A stretch of 64,000 nt of DNA, from assembly GCF_900104175.1 (NCBI RefSeq), contig NZ_FNIX01000003.1, positions 1 to 64,000 of the forward strand, given 5' to 3'. A program made the translations under genes and the position numbers. Shown here piece by piece: positions 52,493 through 61,825 of this stretch; positions within the stretch are counted from its first letter, which is position 1; every line of letters starts with the position of its first letter. Below the pieces are notes generated by a model. It was not told where the DNA came from. It made no database searches and was given only the letters and a program-made list of their open reading frames with translations. Source of the stretch: Lentzea jiangxiensis. Its GTDB lineage: Bacteria > Actinomycetota > Actinomycetes > Mycobacteriales > Pseudonocardiaceae.

Positions 52493-53665
52493 TTGAACTC
52501 CCAGTCGCGCACGGAATTCGTGCAGAACGCCTCGAAACTCGTTCCGCTGTTGCAGTCGCACGCGTTGTGGCACGAGGAGAACCGCCGCCTCCACGACGAC
52601 GTCGTCGACGCCATGACCGAGGCCGGTCTCTACCGGATGCGCGTGCCCACGCGGTACGGCGGCCTCGAGACCGACGCCGGCACGACGTTCGAGACGATCA
52701 GCCAGCTCGCCCTCGGCGACGGGTCGGCGGCCTGGAACGTCGCGGTGAACGCGGTCAGCTGCTGGCTCGCCGGCCTCTTCCCGGACTCCGTGCAGGACGA
52801 GGTGTTCGCCGACCCCGACTCGCGGGTGTGCTCGGTGCTGAGCCCGACGGCGATGGCGACCCCGCGCGACGGCGGCGTGGTGATCAAGGGCGGCTGGCAG
52901 TTCGTCAGCAACGCGCTGCACAGCAAGTGGCAGGTCGTCCTCGCCATGGGGCCGACCCCCGACGGCAGCAGTCTCTGGCCGTTGATGGCCGTCGTGCCCA
53001 TGTCCGACCTCGGGATCGTGGACGACTGGCACCCCTACGGGCTGCGTGGCACCGGCAGCGTCACCACCGTCGCGGAGGACGTGTTCGTCCCCGCGGAACG
53101 CGTCCTGCCGCTGGTCCTGGTGTTGCAGGGCCAGTACGCCTCGCAGGCCAACGCCGGGGCGCCGATGTTCCGCGCGCCGCTGATGGTCACGGGCTCGGCG
53201 ACGTTCACCGGCACCGCGATCGGCCTCGCCAACGCGGCCAGGGAGAACTTCTTCGACCGCCTGCCCAACCGCAAGATCACCTACACGAAGTACGAGAGCC
53301 AGCGCGAGGCTCCCATCACCCACCTGCAGGTCGCCGAGGCCGCCATGAAGATCGACGAGGCGACGTTCCAGGCCACCCGCCTCGCCGAGCACATCGATGC
53401 ACGGCAGGCAGACGAGCCGTGGTCCGTGCACGAGCGTGCACGCGCACGGGTCGCTCTCGGCCGCGTGTTCGACCTGTCGAAGCAGGCGGTGGAGGTGCTG
53501 GCCACCGCGAGCGGCGGCTCATCGCTCTACAACACCGTGCCCATCCAGCGGATCCTCCGCGACGTCCAGGCCCTCAACATGCACGCGCTCATGCACCCCA
53601 ACACCAACTACGAGCTGTACGGGCGAGTGCTCTGCGGCCTCGAACCGAACACGGACTACCTCTGA
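52493..53665 (+). CDS. Acyl-CoA-dehydrogenase-fold flavin monooxygenase
   Basis: 390-residue protein of the acyl-CoA dehydrogenase fold, most like group D flavin-dependent monooxygenases (HsaA/HpaB-like) used in natural-product hydroxylation. RMRVPTRYGGLE and LALGDGSAAWNVAVNAV are group features, the middle beta domain includes WHPYGLRGTGS, and the C-terminal helices carry ATASGGSSLYNTVPIQRILRD. It needs reduced flavin from a partner reductase. In deoxysugar clusters, relatives act as nitrososynthases on amino sugars; the aminotransferase nearby makes that worth testing. Start TTG 52493 with GGAGG at 52483-52487. Confidence 0.8.
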   Translation: MNSQSRTEFVQNASKLVPLLQSHALWHEENRRLHDDVVDAMTEAGLYRMRVPTRYGGLETDAGTTFETISQLALGDGSAAWNVAVNAVSCWLAGLFPDSVQDEVFADPDSRVCSVLSPTAMATPRDGGVVIKGGWQFVSNALHSKWQVVLAMGPTPDGSSLWPLMAVVPMSDLGIVDDWHPYGLRGTGSVTTVAEDVFVPAERVLPLVLVLQGQYASQANAGAPMFRAPLMVTGSATFTGTAIGLANAARENFFDRLPNRKITYTKYESQREAPITHLQVAEAAMKIDEATFQATRLAEHIDARQADEPWSVHERARARVALGRVFDLSKQAVEVLATASGGSSLYNTVPIQRILRDVQALNMHALMHPNTNYELYGRVLCGLEPNTDYL

Positions 53666-53686
53666 CCCAGCCGGAAAGGACACACC

Positions 53687-54088
53687 ATGTCGATCACCGA
53701 ACTCGGTGCGGAGCAGATGCACGAGCTGCCCGCCAAGATGATCGAGACCTGGGCCACCAACGACGGCGCGGCGTTCAGCGAGCTGTTCACCGAGGACGCC
53801 ACCCTGATCCTGCCGAACGACATCTTCCTGCGCGGCCGTGACGGCATCCGCGGGTTCATGACGCAGGCGTTCGGCGGTCCCTACCGGGGCACCCGCGTGT
53901 TCGGCGAGCCGCTCGACGCGCGCTACCTCGGCGAGGACGCCGGCGTGATCGTCACCCAGGGCGGCGTGCTCGCGCCCGGCGACACGGCGGTCGCGCCGGA
54001 ACGCGCTATCAGGGCGACCTGGGTGCTGGCCAGGCAGGACGGCCGATGGCTGATCGCCGCGTACCAGAACACCCCGATCAACGCCTGA
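53687..54088 (+). CDS. SgcJ/EcaC-like (NTF2-fold) protein
   Basis: 133-residue protein of the SnoaL/NTF2-like cone fold, resembling the SgcJ/EcaC group seen in enediyne and polyketide clusters. The helix ELPAKMIETWATNDGAAF and the core FTEDATLILPND, RGRDGIRGFMTQAF and RATWVLARQDGRWLIAAYQN fit. Such proteins bind hydrophobic intermediates or catalyse cyclisation, isomerisation or hydration. ATG 53687 follows GAAAGGA. It lies 21 bases after the flavin monooxygenase gene, so the two should act on the same pathway. Confidence 0.8.
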   Translation: MSITELGAEQMHELPAKMIETWATNDGAAFSELFTEDATLILPNDIFLRGRDGIRGFMTQAFGGPYRGTRVFGEPLDARYLGEDAGVIVTQGGVLAPGDTAVAPERAIRATWVLARQDGRWLIAAYQNTPINA

Positions 54089-54092
54089 CCAG

Positions 54093-54138
54093 ATCCGTGC
54101 CCCGCCGGTCGAACGGCGGTTCCCGGTGGGGCACGGAT
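54093..54138 (+). terminator. Hairpin overlapping the LuxR gene start
   Basis: ATCCGTGCCCC (54093-54103) pairs perfectly with GGGGCACGGAT (54128-54138). It lies 5 bases past the SgcJ-like stop and includes the proposed GTG start of the regulator. It may terminate the upstream pair and also restrain translation of the regulator. Confidence 0.55.
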
Positions 54139-56214
54139 TCCCACCCCCTGCTCGAACGCGACTCGGCGCTGCGGGCGGTGCTGTCCGGTCCACCTCAGGT
54201 CGTCGTCAGCGGCGGCCTCGGGTGCGGACGCACCGCCCTGCTGCGTGCGGCGCTCGAACGTACGACGGCACAGGTGGTGGCCGCCACCGCCGTCCGGTCG
54301 GAGCGCACCGTCGCGCACGGGGTCGCGCACCAGCTGGCACCGCACCTCTCACGATCGCGGCCCACCCTGGTCGCGGTCGACGACGTGCAGCACGCGGACC
54401 CCGAGTCCGTCGACTTCCTGGTGTGGCTGCGCAGGTTCCCGAACATGCGCGTAGTCGTGACGCACGCGGCGACGGACTCCCCTCGTCGCGCCGAGCTGTC
54501 GACGTGGCCCCAGGTCTGGCTGCGTCCGCTCGCCGCGGAGTCGCACGGGCCCAGCGGCGGCAACCCGGCGCTGCTGGCAGCGTTGCGCGAGGACGGCGGC
54601 CAGGTCGGTCCCGTGACCCGCAGGACGTTCCTGGACCTGGTGCGCGGCAACGACCCCGAGCTGTTCGAGGTCGCGTGCGGACTCGCGGTGCTCGGTCGTC
54701 GCAGCGCCCTCCTCGGCAGGTTGACCGATCGGCATCCGCAGGCCGCCACCGCGCTCACCGCGGTGCTGACCGACAGCGGGCTGCACGACGGCACCCGGTT
54801 CCGCCTCCCCGGAGCGGAGGAGATCCTGCTCGGCGCGCTCACCCCCGCGGAGGCCGGCGCGCTGCACCGCCGCGCCGCGGGCCTGTTGCACGACGTGGGC
54901 GCGCCCGACGCCGAAGTCGCCGAACACTGCGTTGCCGCGCAATCGGTTGACGCCTCCACGGGCGGGATACCGCTGCTGCGGCGGGCGGCACGGACCGCCA
55001 CGCCCGCGTTCGCCGCCGAGTGCCTGCGGCTCGCGCTGAAGACCCGCGACGACGAAGCCGTGCGCGTCGAGCTCGGCCGGGCTCAGTGGCACACCGATCC
55101 GGCGGCGGCGGCACGCACCCTGCTCCCCTGCACCACCGACGATCCCGTGGTGCTGCGAGCGCGGTGGTGGCAGGGCGACTTCTCCCCCGAGCCGCCCGCC
55201 CACCCGACCGCGGAGCTGTCGTTGTGCCACGAGTTCCTGACCGGACGGCCCCTGCTGCCGGTCGACCCCGAGGCCGTGCTGCGGCGACGTGGACCGGACA
55301 CCGCGCCGGAGGCTCTCGCCCAGGCACTGCGGATGGCCGGACCCCGCCACTGGCGGACAGCTCCCGCGCAGGAAACCTCCGTCACCCTGCTCGCGTTGCT
55401 CGACGCCGTCCGGGCGGAGGAGCGCTGGCACCGAGGGGACGTCGTGGCCGCGGCCGAAGCCGCCGAGTCCGCGCTGGGCCGTCTGGGCACGGACGGCTGG
55501 GGCGCCGCCCTCGGCTTCCCGCTGCAGTTCGCGCTGCTCGCCGACGCCGCGCTCGGCAGGGAGTCCGGTCCACGCGCCGTGCCGGACGCTGTGTCCCGCA
55601 GCGTCTTCTGGCTGCCGTACCTGCGGGCTCGAGGCCACCACCACCTCGCTCTGGGCCGGCCGCACGCGGCACTCGACGACTTCACGGCGTGCGCGGACCC
55701 GCTGGGTGCGGCGGAGGCGAGGATCGCGCTCGGGCAGCCGGGGAGGGCGAGGAAGCTCCTGGAGGAGGAGATCACGGCCACAACGGACCTCCGCACGACC
55801 GGGATCGCGTTGCGGCTGCTCGCCGGGGTCTCGGCCGGCGCGGACCGCACGAGGCTGTTGCGCGACGCGATCCGCAGGCTGGAGCACGCGGGTGATCACC
55901 GGGAACTGTCCCGCGCGCTCGCCGACCTCGGCCACGACCGGCACCAGCGGGGTGCGCTGCGCGAAGCCCGCCTGCTCGGCAGGAGGGCCCGGCGGGAGTC
56001 GGGGCTGCCCGGCGAACCCGTTGCGGCGCCGGCGGTCCTCAGCGCCGCGGAGCGCAAGGTCGCCGCACTGGCGTCCGCGGGGCACAGCAACCGCGAGATC
56101 GCCCGCAGGTTGTACGTGACCGTCAGCACCGTCGAGCAGCACCTCACCCGCGTCTACCGCAAGCTCGGGATCGCGGGACGGGAAGACCTCCCGCGCGAGC
56201 TGCTCACGAGGTGA
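54097..56214 (+). CDS. LuxR-family regulator with degenerate P-loop
   Basis: 705-residue regulator of the ATP-binding LuxR type. The N-terminal nucleotide site reads SGGLGCGRTALLRA, with the Walker A lysine replaced by Arg45, though LVAVDDVQHAD (Walker B) remains. A helical TPR-like middle is followed by a LuxR HTH at the end (LSAAERKVAALASAGHSNRE, then TVSTVEQHLTRVYRKLGI). ATP binding may be weak or absent. GTG 54097 is the only start upstream of the conserved LLERDSAL block. It lies inside a hairpin. The 3' end overlaps the convergent 2,3-dehydratase gene by 11 bases. Likely pathway-specific. Confidence 0.8.
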   Translation: MPRRSNGGSRWGTDSHPLLERDSALRAVLSGPPQVVVSGGLGCGRTALLRAALERTTAQVVAATAVRSERTVAHGVAHQLAPHLSRSRPTLVAVDDVQHADPESVDFLVWLRRFPNMRVVVTHAATDSPRRAELSTWPQVWLRPLAAESHGPSGGNPALLAALREDGGQVGPVTRRTFLDLVRGNDPELFEVACGLAVLGRRSALLGRLTDRHPQAATALTAVLTDSGLHDGTRFRLPGAEEILLGALTPAEAGALHRRAAGLLHDVGAPDAEVAEHCVAAQSVDASTGGIPLLRRAARTATPAFAAECLRLALKTRDDEAVRVELGRAQWHTDPAAAARTLLPCTTDDPVVLRARWWQGDFSPEPPAHPTAELSLCHEFLTGRPLLPVDPEAVLRRRGPDTAPEALAQALRMAGPRHWRTAPAQETSVTLLALLDAVRAEERWHRGDVVAAAEAAESALGRLGTDGWGAALGFPLQFALLADAALGRESGPRAVPDAVSRSVFWLPYLRARGHHHLALGRPHAALDDFTACADPLGAAEARIALGQPGRARKLLEEEITATTDLRTTGIALRLLAGVSAGADRTRLLRDAIRRLEHAGDHRELSRALADLGHDRHQRGALREARLLGRRARRESGLPGEPVAAPAVLSAAERKVAALASAGHSNREIARRLYVTVSTVEQHLTRVYRKLGIAGREDLPRELLTR

Positions 56215-57595
56215 GGCTGTGCAGGCACGCCACCAGCGTCCGGGCCTGGACGTTGACGTAGTGGCTGTGCCGCAGCAGGCCCACGAGCTGGTGCGGCACC
56301 ACCCAGCGGAAGTCGGGGTGCTCCAGGTCCTCGTCCACCTCGATGATCACGTACCGGGTGCGCGGGTGGAAGAACCGGCCGCCCTCCTCCGAGAGCACCG
56401 CGTCGAAGCGGATGGACGACGCCGGGGCGTTCAGCGCCAGGTCGAGGAACGGCGGACGGGCCGCCGCGGGCAGGACGTCGAAGTTCGCCGGCGTGCACTG
56501 CACCGTCGGCGAAAGCTCGGCCACGTCCAGGAAGCCCGGTTCGGCGCTCGCGCGCACGAACGCGTGGAGCACGCCGCCGATCCTGCGCACCACCAACGCG
56601 GCCAGGCCCGTGCCGTGCGGTTCGATCATCGGCTGGGTCCACGTGCGCACCTCACGTCCGCTCGCCCGCACCTCGACCGCCATCACGTCGAAGAACCTGC
56701 CGGTCTCGTGGGTGATCGCGTACTCGGTGCGGTGCCAGTCGCGCACCTCGTGCAGCGGGATCAACCTGGTGCTCAACTCGGTGCGCACCCGCACGTCCGT
56801 GATCCACCGCAGGATCTCGTCCTCGCTGTGCACGCCGCGCACCGCGGGCCCGCAGGACCGCGCGACCACGTCGCGGAACCCGTCGCCCGTGCCGGAGAGC
56901 TCGCCGGCGCCGGCGAACGGCAGGCACGACAGCACGGTCCGCGCGTCCATGTTGATCAGGTCGTCGACGAGCAGCAACCGGTGGACCTGGCCGAGCGTGA
57001 GCCAGCAGAAACCGTCCAGCAGCTCGACGTCCTCGCTCACCGACACGATCATGTTCCGGTTGCGCTTGCGGTAGAACCACGCGCCCTGCTCCGACTGCCG
57101 CACGTCGGCGACGACGGTGTGCCCGGAGGTGTCGCGGAAGTAGTCGAGGTAGGGCACGTCCTGGCCGCCGTGCACCCTCGTGTAGTTGCTGCGGGTGGCC
57201 TGCACGGTCGGCGAGAGCTGCAGGCCGTTGGGGTTGCCCGGTTCCGGCTTCGCCTGCATCAGCAGGTGCAGGCGGCCGCCGAACTCCTTGACGAGGATCC
57301 CGAGGATGCCGACCTCGGGCTGGTTGATGATGGGCTGGGTCCAGTGCGGGACGGCGTTGCCCGGAATGTCGACGTCCAGGCCGTTGACGGTGAAGAACTT
57401 GCCGCTGGCGTGGACGATGTCGCCGCTGCCCGGCAGGGTGTGCCAGCCGTCGAGGGCGTCCAGCGGGATCCGGCGGGTGTGCGTGTAGCACTGGTCGGCC
57501 AGCCCGGCGAACCAGCGGTGGAAGTCCGGCAGGTCGAGGTGCGCGCCCTCGACGTCGTGCGCGGACAACGCGATCTGCGTGGAGATGCTCGTCAT
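56204..57595 (-). CDS. NDP-hexose 2,3-dehydratase
   Basis: 463-residue enzyme of the dTDP-4-keto-6-deoxyhexose 2,3-dehydratase family, which removes the C-2 hydroxyl and opens the route to 2-deoxysugars. It is an internal duplication: each half has a WTQP motif ([16 protein letters not shown] and [17 protein letters not shown]), an ELSPTVQ-like motif ([14 protein letters not shown] and [13 protein letters not shown]) and an RTxxxCLPF/CLHS end. ATG 57595 overlaps the aminotransferase stop by four bases (ATGA), so the two are coupled. Its product is normally reduced at C-3 or aminated, consistent with the neighbour. Length is usual for the family. Confidence 0.9.
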   Translation of the reverse strand: MTSISTQIALSAHDVEGAHLDLPDFHRWFAGLADQCYTHTRRIPLDALDGWHTLPGSGDIVHASGKFFTVNGLDVDIPGNAVPHWTQPIINQPEVGILGILVKEFGGRLHLLMQAKPEPGNPNGLQLSPTVQATRSNYTRVHGGQDVPYLDYFRDTSGHTVVADVRQSEQGAWFYRKRNRNMIVSVSEDVELLDGFCWLTLGQVHRLLLVDDLINMDARTVLSCLPFAGAGELSGTGDGFRDVVARSCGPAVRGVHSEDEILRWITDVRVRTELSTRLIPLHEVRDWHRTEYAITHETGRFFDVMAVEVRASGREVRTWTQPMIEPHGTGLAALVVRRIGGVLHAFVRASAEPGFLDVAELSPTVQCTPANFDVLPAAARPPFLDLALNAPASSIRFDAVLSEEGGRFFHPRTRYVIIEVDEDLEHPDFRWVVPHQLVGLLRHSHYVNVQARTLVACLHSLTS

Positions 57596-58695
57596 CGGAG
57601 CACCTCGTGCAGCGCGTCGATCACCTTGTCCTGCACGGACGGGTCGAGCGAGGGGTACATGGGCAGTGAGAAGATCTGCTTGGCCAGTGCCTCGGTCACC
57701 GGCAACGAGCCGGTCGCGTAGCCGAGGTGGTCGAAGCCGGTCATCGTGTGGACGGGCCACGGGTAGCTGATGTTGAGGAAGATGTCGCGGGACCGGAGCT
57801 CCTCGATGATCCGGTCCCTGTCCGGGTGGCGGACCACGTAGACGTAGTAGACGTGCTCGTTGCCGTCGGCGACGTGCGGCAGCACGAGCTCGGTGTCCGC
57901 CAAGCCTTCGGCGTACCTCCGCGCGACGGCCCGGCGGCCCGCGAGGTAGGTGTCGAGGCGGCGGAGCTTGCGGCGCAGGATCTCGGCGTGCACCTCGTCG
58001 AGCCGGCTGTTGTGGCCAGGGGTCTCCACGACGTAGTACCGCTCGGCCATGCCGTAGTAGCGCAGCCGCCGCAGCCGTTCCTCGACCTTGTCGTCCGAGG
58101 TGATCACCGCGCCGCCGTCGCCGTACGCGCCGAGGACCTTGGTGGGGTAGAAGGAGAACGCCGCCGCCTCGCCCATGCCGCCGGCGATCCGCCCGTGGTG
58201 GGTGGCGCCGTGTGCCTGGGCGACGTCCTCCAGGACCGGGATGCCGTGCGTCTCCGCCAGCGCCTGCAGCGGCGCCATGTCCACGCACTGGCCGTAGAGG
58301 TGCACGGGCAGCAGGCACTTCGTCCGCGGGGTGATCGCGGCGGCCACCTGGCTCACGTCCATCAGGTAGTCCGACGGGCGCACGTCGACGAACACCGGTG
58401 TGGCGCCCACCGAGTCGATGGCGACCACGGTCGGTGCCGCCGTGTTCGACACGGTGATGACCTCGTCACCCGGCCCGACCTGCAACGCCCTGAGTGCGAG
58501 CACGAGCGCGTTCGTCCCGTTGTCGACGCCGACGCAGTGCCGCACGCCGTGGTAGGCGGCGAAGTCGGCCTCGAACCCGGCGACGCTGTCGCCGAGGACC
58601 AGCCGGCCGGAACGGAACACGCTGTCCACCGCGTCGAGGATGTCGTCGCGCTCGGCCTCGTACTCAGCCAGGTAATTCCACACCGACGTTCCCAC
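57592..58695 (-). CDS. DegT/DnrJ/EryC1-type sugar aminotransferase
   Basis: 367-residue PLP-dependent aminotransferase of the SAT family acting on dTDP-ketosugars. [15 protein letters not shown] binds the cofactor phosphate, [11 protein letters not shown] supplies the ring-contacting Asp, Lys186 in [15 protein letters not shown] forms the Schiff base, and [13 protein letters not shown] is the family signature. It probably aminates C-3 of the 2-deoxysugar; C-4 is possible. GTG 58695 is the start. Divergent from rmlA, with a 151-base shared promoter region. It heads the leftward dehydratase unit. Confidence 0.92.
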   Translation of the reverse strand: MGTSVWNYLAEYEAERDDILDAVDSVFRSGRLVLGDSVAGFEADFAAYHGVRHCVGVDNGTNALVLALRALQVGPGDEVITVSNTAAPTVVAIDSVGATPVFVDVRPSDYLMDVSQVAAAITPRTKCLLPVHLYGQCVDMAPLQALAETHGIPVLEDVAQAHGATHHGRIAGGMGEAAAFSFYPTKVLGAYGDGGAVITSDDKVEERLRRLRYYGMAERYYVVETPGHNSRLDEVHAEILRRKLRRLDTYLAGRRAVARRYAEGLADTELVLPHVADGNEHVYYVYVVRHPDRDRIIEELRSRDIFLNISYPWPVHTMTGFDHLGYATGSLPVTEALAKQIFSLPMYPSLDPSVQDKVIDALHEVLR

Positions 58696-58846
58696 GGCGC
58701 TACCTCCGAGTGTGTTTCCGGTGAATCACCACAATTAGATTCACGAGCGCCCCGGCACCCAACCCCTAATGCCCCCTACCGCGCCGCGAAGCGCATTATC
58801 GAACAAATACCGCGGGTTTCCCCCGCCGCTGCCGTTAACTGGATTC
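58696..58846. promoter_or_regulatory. Divergent sugar-gene promoter region
   Basis: A 151-base relatively AT-rich spacer between the aminotransferase and rmlA genes. GTTAAC at 58834-58839 lies just before the rmlA GTG, which has no ribosome site, so a leaderless rmlA message is possible. AATTAGATT near 58733 may belong to the leftward promoter. Confidence 0.4.
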
Positions 58847-59722
58847 GTGAAGGGAATCATTCTCGCCGGCGGCACCGGTTCCCGGCTGGGCCCGATGACC
58901 GCCGCGATCTCGAAGCAGCTGCTCCCGGTCGGTGACAAGCCGATGATCTTCTACCCGTTGTCGGTGCTCATGCTGAGCGGGATCCGCGAGGTGCTGATCA
59001 TCTCGCTGCCCCGCGACGTGCCGCTGTTCCGGCAACTGCTGGGCGACGGCAGCCAGTTCGGCATCCACCTCGACTACGCCGAACAACCGCGTCCGAACGG
59101 GCTGGCCGAGGCTTTTCTCATCGGAGAGGAGCACATCGGCGGCGATTCCGTCGCGCTCGTGCTGGGCGACAACGTCTTCCACGGTCCCGGATTCCAGCGC
59201 GTGCTCGAGAAGCACAGCACCGCGGTGAAGGGGTGCGTGCTGTTCGGCTACCGGGTGAGCGATCCGCACCGGTACGGCGTCGGCGAACTGGACGACACCG
59301 GGCGGCTGGTGTCGCTGGAGGAGAAGCCGGCGCGGCCTAGGTCGGACCTCGCCGTCACCGGCCTCTACTTCTACGACAACGACGTGGTCGACATCGCGCG
59401 CCAGGTGCGGCCGTCGGCGCGCGGCGAGCTGGAGATCACCGACGTGAACCGCGTCTACCTCGACCGCGGCCTCGCGAAGATGGTCGACCTCGGTCGCGGC
59501 TTCGCCTGGCTCGACACCGGAACGCCCGAGGCGTTGCTGGAGGCGAGCCAGTACGTCCGCACCCTCGAGCAGCGCCAGGACGTCGGCATCGCGTGCCTGG
59601 AGGAAGTGGCCCTGCGCATGGGATTCATCGACACCGACGCCTGCCTCGCCGCCGCTCGCAGGTACGGCAACTCACGATACGGCCGGTACATCACGGAGAT
59701 CGTCCGCGAGTTCGGCGGCTGA
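58847..59722 (+). CDS. rmlA: Glucose-1-phosphate thymidylyltransferase
   Basis: 291-residue nucleotidyltransferase that makes dTDP-glucose from glucose-1-phosphate and dTTP, the entry step of deoxysugar synthesis. The substrate loop GIILAGGTGSRLGPMT, SKQLLPVGDKPM, the metal site VLGDNVFHGPG, LEEKPARPRSD and AWLDTGTPEALLEA are all in family order. Length is typical. GTG 58847 sits directly on the first strand; upstream coding would be unusual. The 3' end overlaps the convergent dehydrogenase gene by 51 bases. No rmlB is in the window. Confidence 0.93.
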   Translation: MKGIILAGGTGSRLGPMTAAISKQLLPVGDKPMIFYPLSVLMLSGIREVLIISLPRDVPLFRQLLGDGSQFGIHLDYAEQPRPNGLAEAFLIGEEHIGGDSVALVLGDNVFHGPGFQRVLEKHSTAVKGCVLFGYRVSDPHRYGVGELDDTGRLVSLEEKPARPRSDLAVTGLYFYDNDVVDIARQVRPSARGELEITDVNRVYLDRGLAKMVDLGRGFAWLDTGTPEALLEASQYVRTLEQRQDVGIACLEEVALRMGFIDTDACLAAARRYGNSRYGRYITEIVREFGG

Positions 59723-60658
59723 CCGCCGGTACCACGCCGCGGTGCGGCGCAGTCCCTCCCGCAGCGACACGGGCGCCGTACCGTCGATCTCCCGCATCCG
59801 GGTCAGGTCCAGGTTGCGGCTGGACCGGCCCTCCGGCTTGCCCGGATCGGTCTTGAGACGCACCGGCCTGCCCAGTGCCTCTCCCACGAGTCGCGCCAGT
59901 GCCAGCACCGAGACCTGTTCCCCTGTTCCGATGTTGGCCACGCGGTGCGCCGGGTGTTCGACCATCGCCAGCACCGCGCGCACGACGTCGGTCACGTAGA
60001 TGAACGTGCGGGTCTGCTCACCGCTCCCCCAGATCTCCACCTCCTTCCCCGCGTGCACGCGGGAGATCAGCCTCGGGATCAGTCGCAGCGACCGGGGACC
60101 GAAGTCGTCGCCGGGGCCGTAGATGCTGACGGGCCTGGGCAGGTGCACGCGCATCCCGTGCTCGGCCGCGTACTGCTCGGCGAGCACCTCGGCGTACACC
60201 TTGGACAGGTAGAAGCCGTCCCGCGCGAACCTCATGTCCGTGTGGTGGTCCTCGGTCTCCCTCGTCGGCCACGGCATGGTGCCCGCGTAGACGTCGCTGG
60301 AGCTCAGCAGCACGGTGTCCGCGACCCCGCCCCGTCGCGCACTGTCGAGGACGTTCGACACCATCCGCATGTTCTCGTCGATCATCGTGCCCGCGCGCAG
60401 CCGCTTGTCCTCGGGCGTCCCGTCCACGGCCGCGCTGTGCACGACCAGGTCGACGTCCCGGGCCGCCACGAGCCGAGCGAGACCGGTCCTGTCCAGCAGG
60501 TCGAGCCGGACCGGCCGCAGGCGGTCGTGCGCCGGCAGGCGGAGCACCCCCGACCGGCACGGGCACAGCACGGTGGCACCGCGGGCGACGAGTTCCTCGG
60601 CGAGGTGCGCGCCGAGGAAACCCGTCGCCCCGGTGACCAGGGCGGTGCGGCCCCGCAT
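59672..60658 (-). CDS. NDP-sugar SDR with Tyr-to-Phe change
   Basis: 328-residue extended short-chain dehydrogenase of the sugar epimerase/ketoreductase type. TALVTGATGFLGAHLAEEL binds NAD(P), LVVHSAAVDG and VLLSSSDVY follow, and SIYGPGDDFGPRSLRLIP and RTFIYVTDVVRAVLAM are sugar-enzyme features. The catalytic YxxxK normally found reads Phe149-Tyr-Leu-Ser-Lys153, so the general base Tyr is replaced by Phe, although the adjacent Tyr150 might compensate. It should act on the 4-keto group of the deoxysugar or be a non-canonical enzyme. ATG 60658 lies one base after the epoxide hydrolase stop. The 3' end overlaps rmlA by 51 bases. Confidence 0.82.
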   Translation of the reverse strand: MRGRTALVTGATGFLGAHLAEELVARGATVLCPCRSGVLRLPAHDRLRPVRLDLLDRTGLARLVAARDVDLVVHSAAVDGTPEDKRLRAGTMIDENMRMVSNVLDSARRGGVADTVLLSSSDVYAGTMPWPTRETEDHHTDMRFARDGFYLSKVYAEVLAEQYAAEHGMRVHLPRPVSIYGPGDDFGPRSLRLIPRLISRVHAGKEVEIWGSGEQTRTFIYVTDVVRAVLAMVEHPAHRVANIGTGEQVSVLALARLVGEALGRPVRLKTDPGKPEGRSSRNLDLTRMREIDGTAPVSLREGLRRTAAWYRRSAAELADDLRDVPAVS

Positions 60659-60659
60659 G

Positions 60660-61823
60660 TCAGCCTTCGACCGCACCGAAGAACTTCCTCACCTCGCGGA
60701 CGAACGCCTCCGGCTCCTCCATCGCGGCGAAGTGCCCGCCCCGCGGCACCTCCGACCAGGAGACGATCGCGGGGTAGGCGGCCTCGGCCAGCGCCCGGAC
60801 CGGCGCGACGACGTCACCGCCGAACACGCTCACCCCCAGCGGGACCGGCACGGGCTCCGGCCGCACACCCGGCGTGAAGATCGCACCGAGCTGGGGGCCC
60901 GCCTCGAAGTACAGCTGCGCGGACGACGCGGCGGTCCCGGTCAGCCAGTACAGCGTCACATTCGCGAGCAGCATGTCGCGGTTCACCGCGTCCTCCGGCA
61001 GCTCGGCCGCCGGATCCGTCCAGTCCTTGAACTTCTCCACGATCCACGCGAGCAGGCCGGCCGGGGAGTCGTTCAGCCCGAAGGAGACGGTCAGCGGCCT
61101 GGTGGACATCAGCTTCAGGTAGCCCGACAGCTCCCGGTCGAACCGCTGCAGCCCGCCGAGCCGCCCGAAGTCCTGTTCGGACAGCGCGGCCAGCTCGGCC
61201 GGATCACCGGACGGCACCGTGACGAGCATGTTCACGTGCACCGCCCGCACGTGCTCCGGATCGCGGCGGGCCAGTTCCAGCGAGATGAACGAGCCCCAGT
61301 CGCCGCCCTGCGCGAAGTACGCGTCGTAGTCCAGCCGGGCCATCAGCTCCGCCCACGCCCCCGCGATCCTGGGGAGGTCCCAGCCGGGCTGCTCCACCGG
61401 ACCGGAGAAACCGTGTCCCGGCAACGAGGGCACGACGAGGTGGAACGCCTGGGCGGGGTCGCCGCCGTGCGATCGCGGGTCCGTAAGCGGGCCGATCACG
61501 TCCAGGAACTCGATCACCGAGCCCGGCCAGCCGTGCGTGAGCAGCAAGGGCCGCGCGTCCGGTTCCGGCGAACGGACGTGCAGGAAGTGCACGGTCGCGC
61601 CGTCGATCTCGGTGACGAACTGGTCGTAGGAGTTCAGCCGCCGCTCCACCGCCCGCCAGTCGAAGTCGGTGGACCAGTGCTTGGCGAGCTCCCGCAGGTA
61701 CTCCGGCGGCACTCCGCGCTCCCAGCCCGTGCCGGGGATGGCGGCGGGCCAGCGGGTCGAGGCGATCCGGGCGCGGAGGTCGTCGAGCCGGCTGTCGGGC
61801 ACGTCGATCCGGAAGGGACGCAT
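60660..61823 (-). CDS. Epoxide hydrolase (EHN-type alpha/beta hydrolase)
   Basis: 387-residue epoxide hydrolase. The N-terminal EHN domain (FRIDVPDSRLDDLRARI, then LNSYDQFVTEIDG) precedes the alpha/beta core with THGWPGSVIEF (oxyanion loop), the nucleophile Asp175 in AQGGDWGSFI and the His in PRGGHFAAMEEPE. It opens epoxides to diols through an ester intermediate. Such enzymes are frequent in enediyne and polyketide clusters. ATG 61823 is two bases past the DUF2306 stop and the 3' end abuts the dehydrogenase gene, so all three are one operon. Confidence 0.9.
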   Translation of the reverse strand: MRPFRIDVPDSRLDDLRARIASTRWPAAIPGTGWERGVPPEYLRELAKHWSTDFDWRAVERRLNSYDQFVTEIDGATVHFLHVRSPEPDARPLLLTHGWPGSVIEFLDVIGPLTDPRSHGGDPAQAFHLVVPSLPGHGFSGPVEQPGWDLPRIAGAWAELMARLDYDAYFAQGGDWGSFISLELARRDPEHVRAVHVNMLVTVPSGDPAELAALSEQDFGRLGGLQRFDRELSGYLKLMSTRPLTVSFGLNDSPAGLLAWIVEKFKDWTDPAAELPEDAVNRDMLLANVTLYWLTGTAASSAQLYFEAGPQLGAIFTPGVRPEPVPVPLGVSVFGGDVVAPVRALAEAAYPAIVSWSEVPRGGHFAAMEEPEAFVREVRKFFGAVEG

Positions 61824-61825
61824 GG

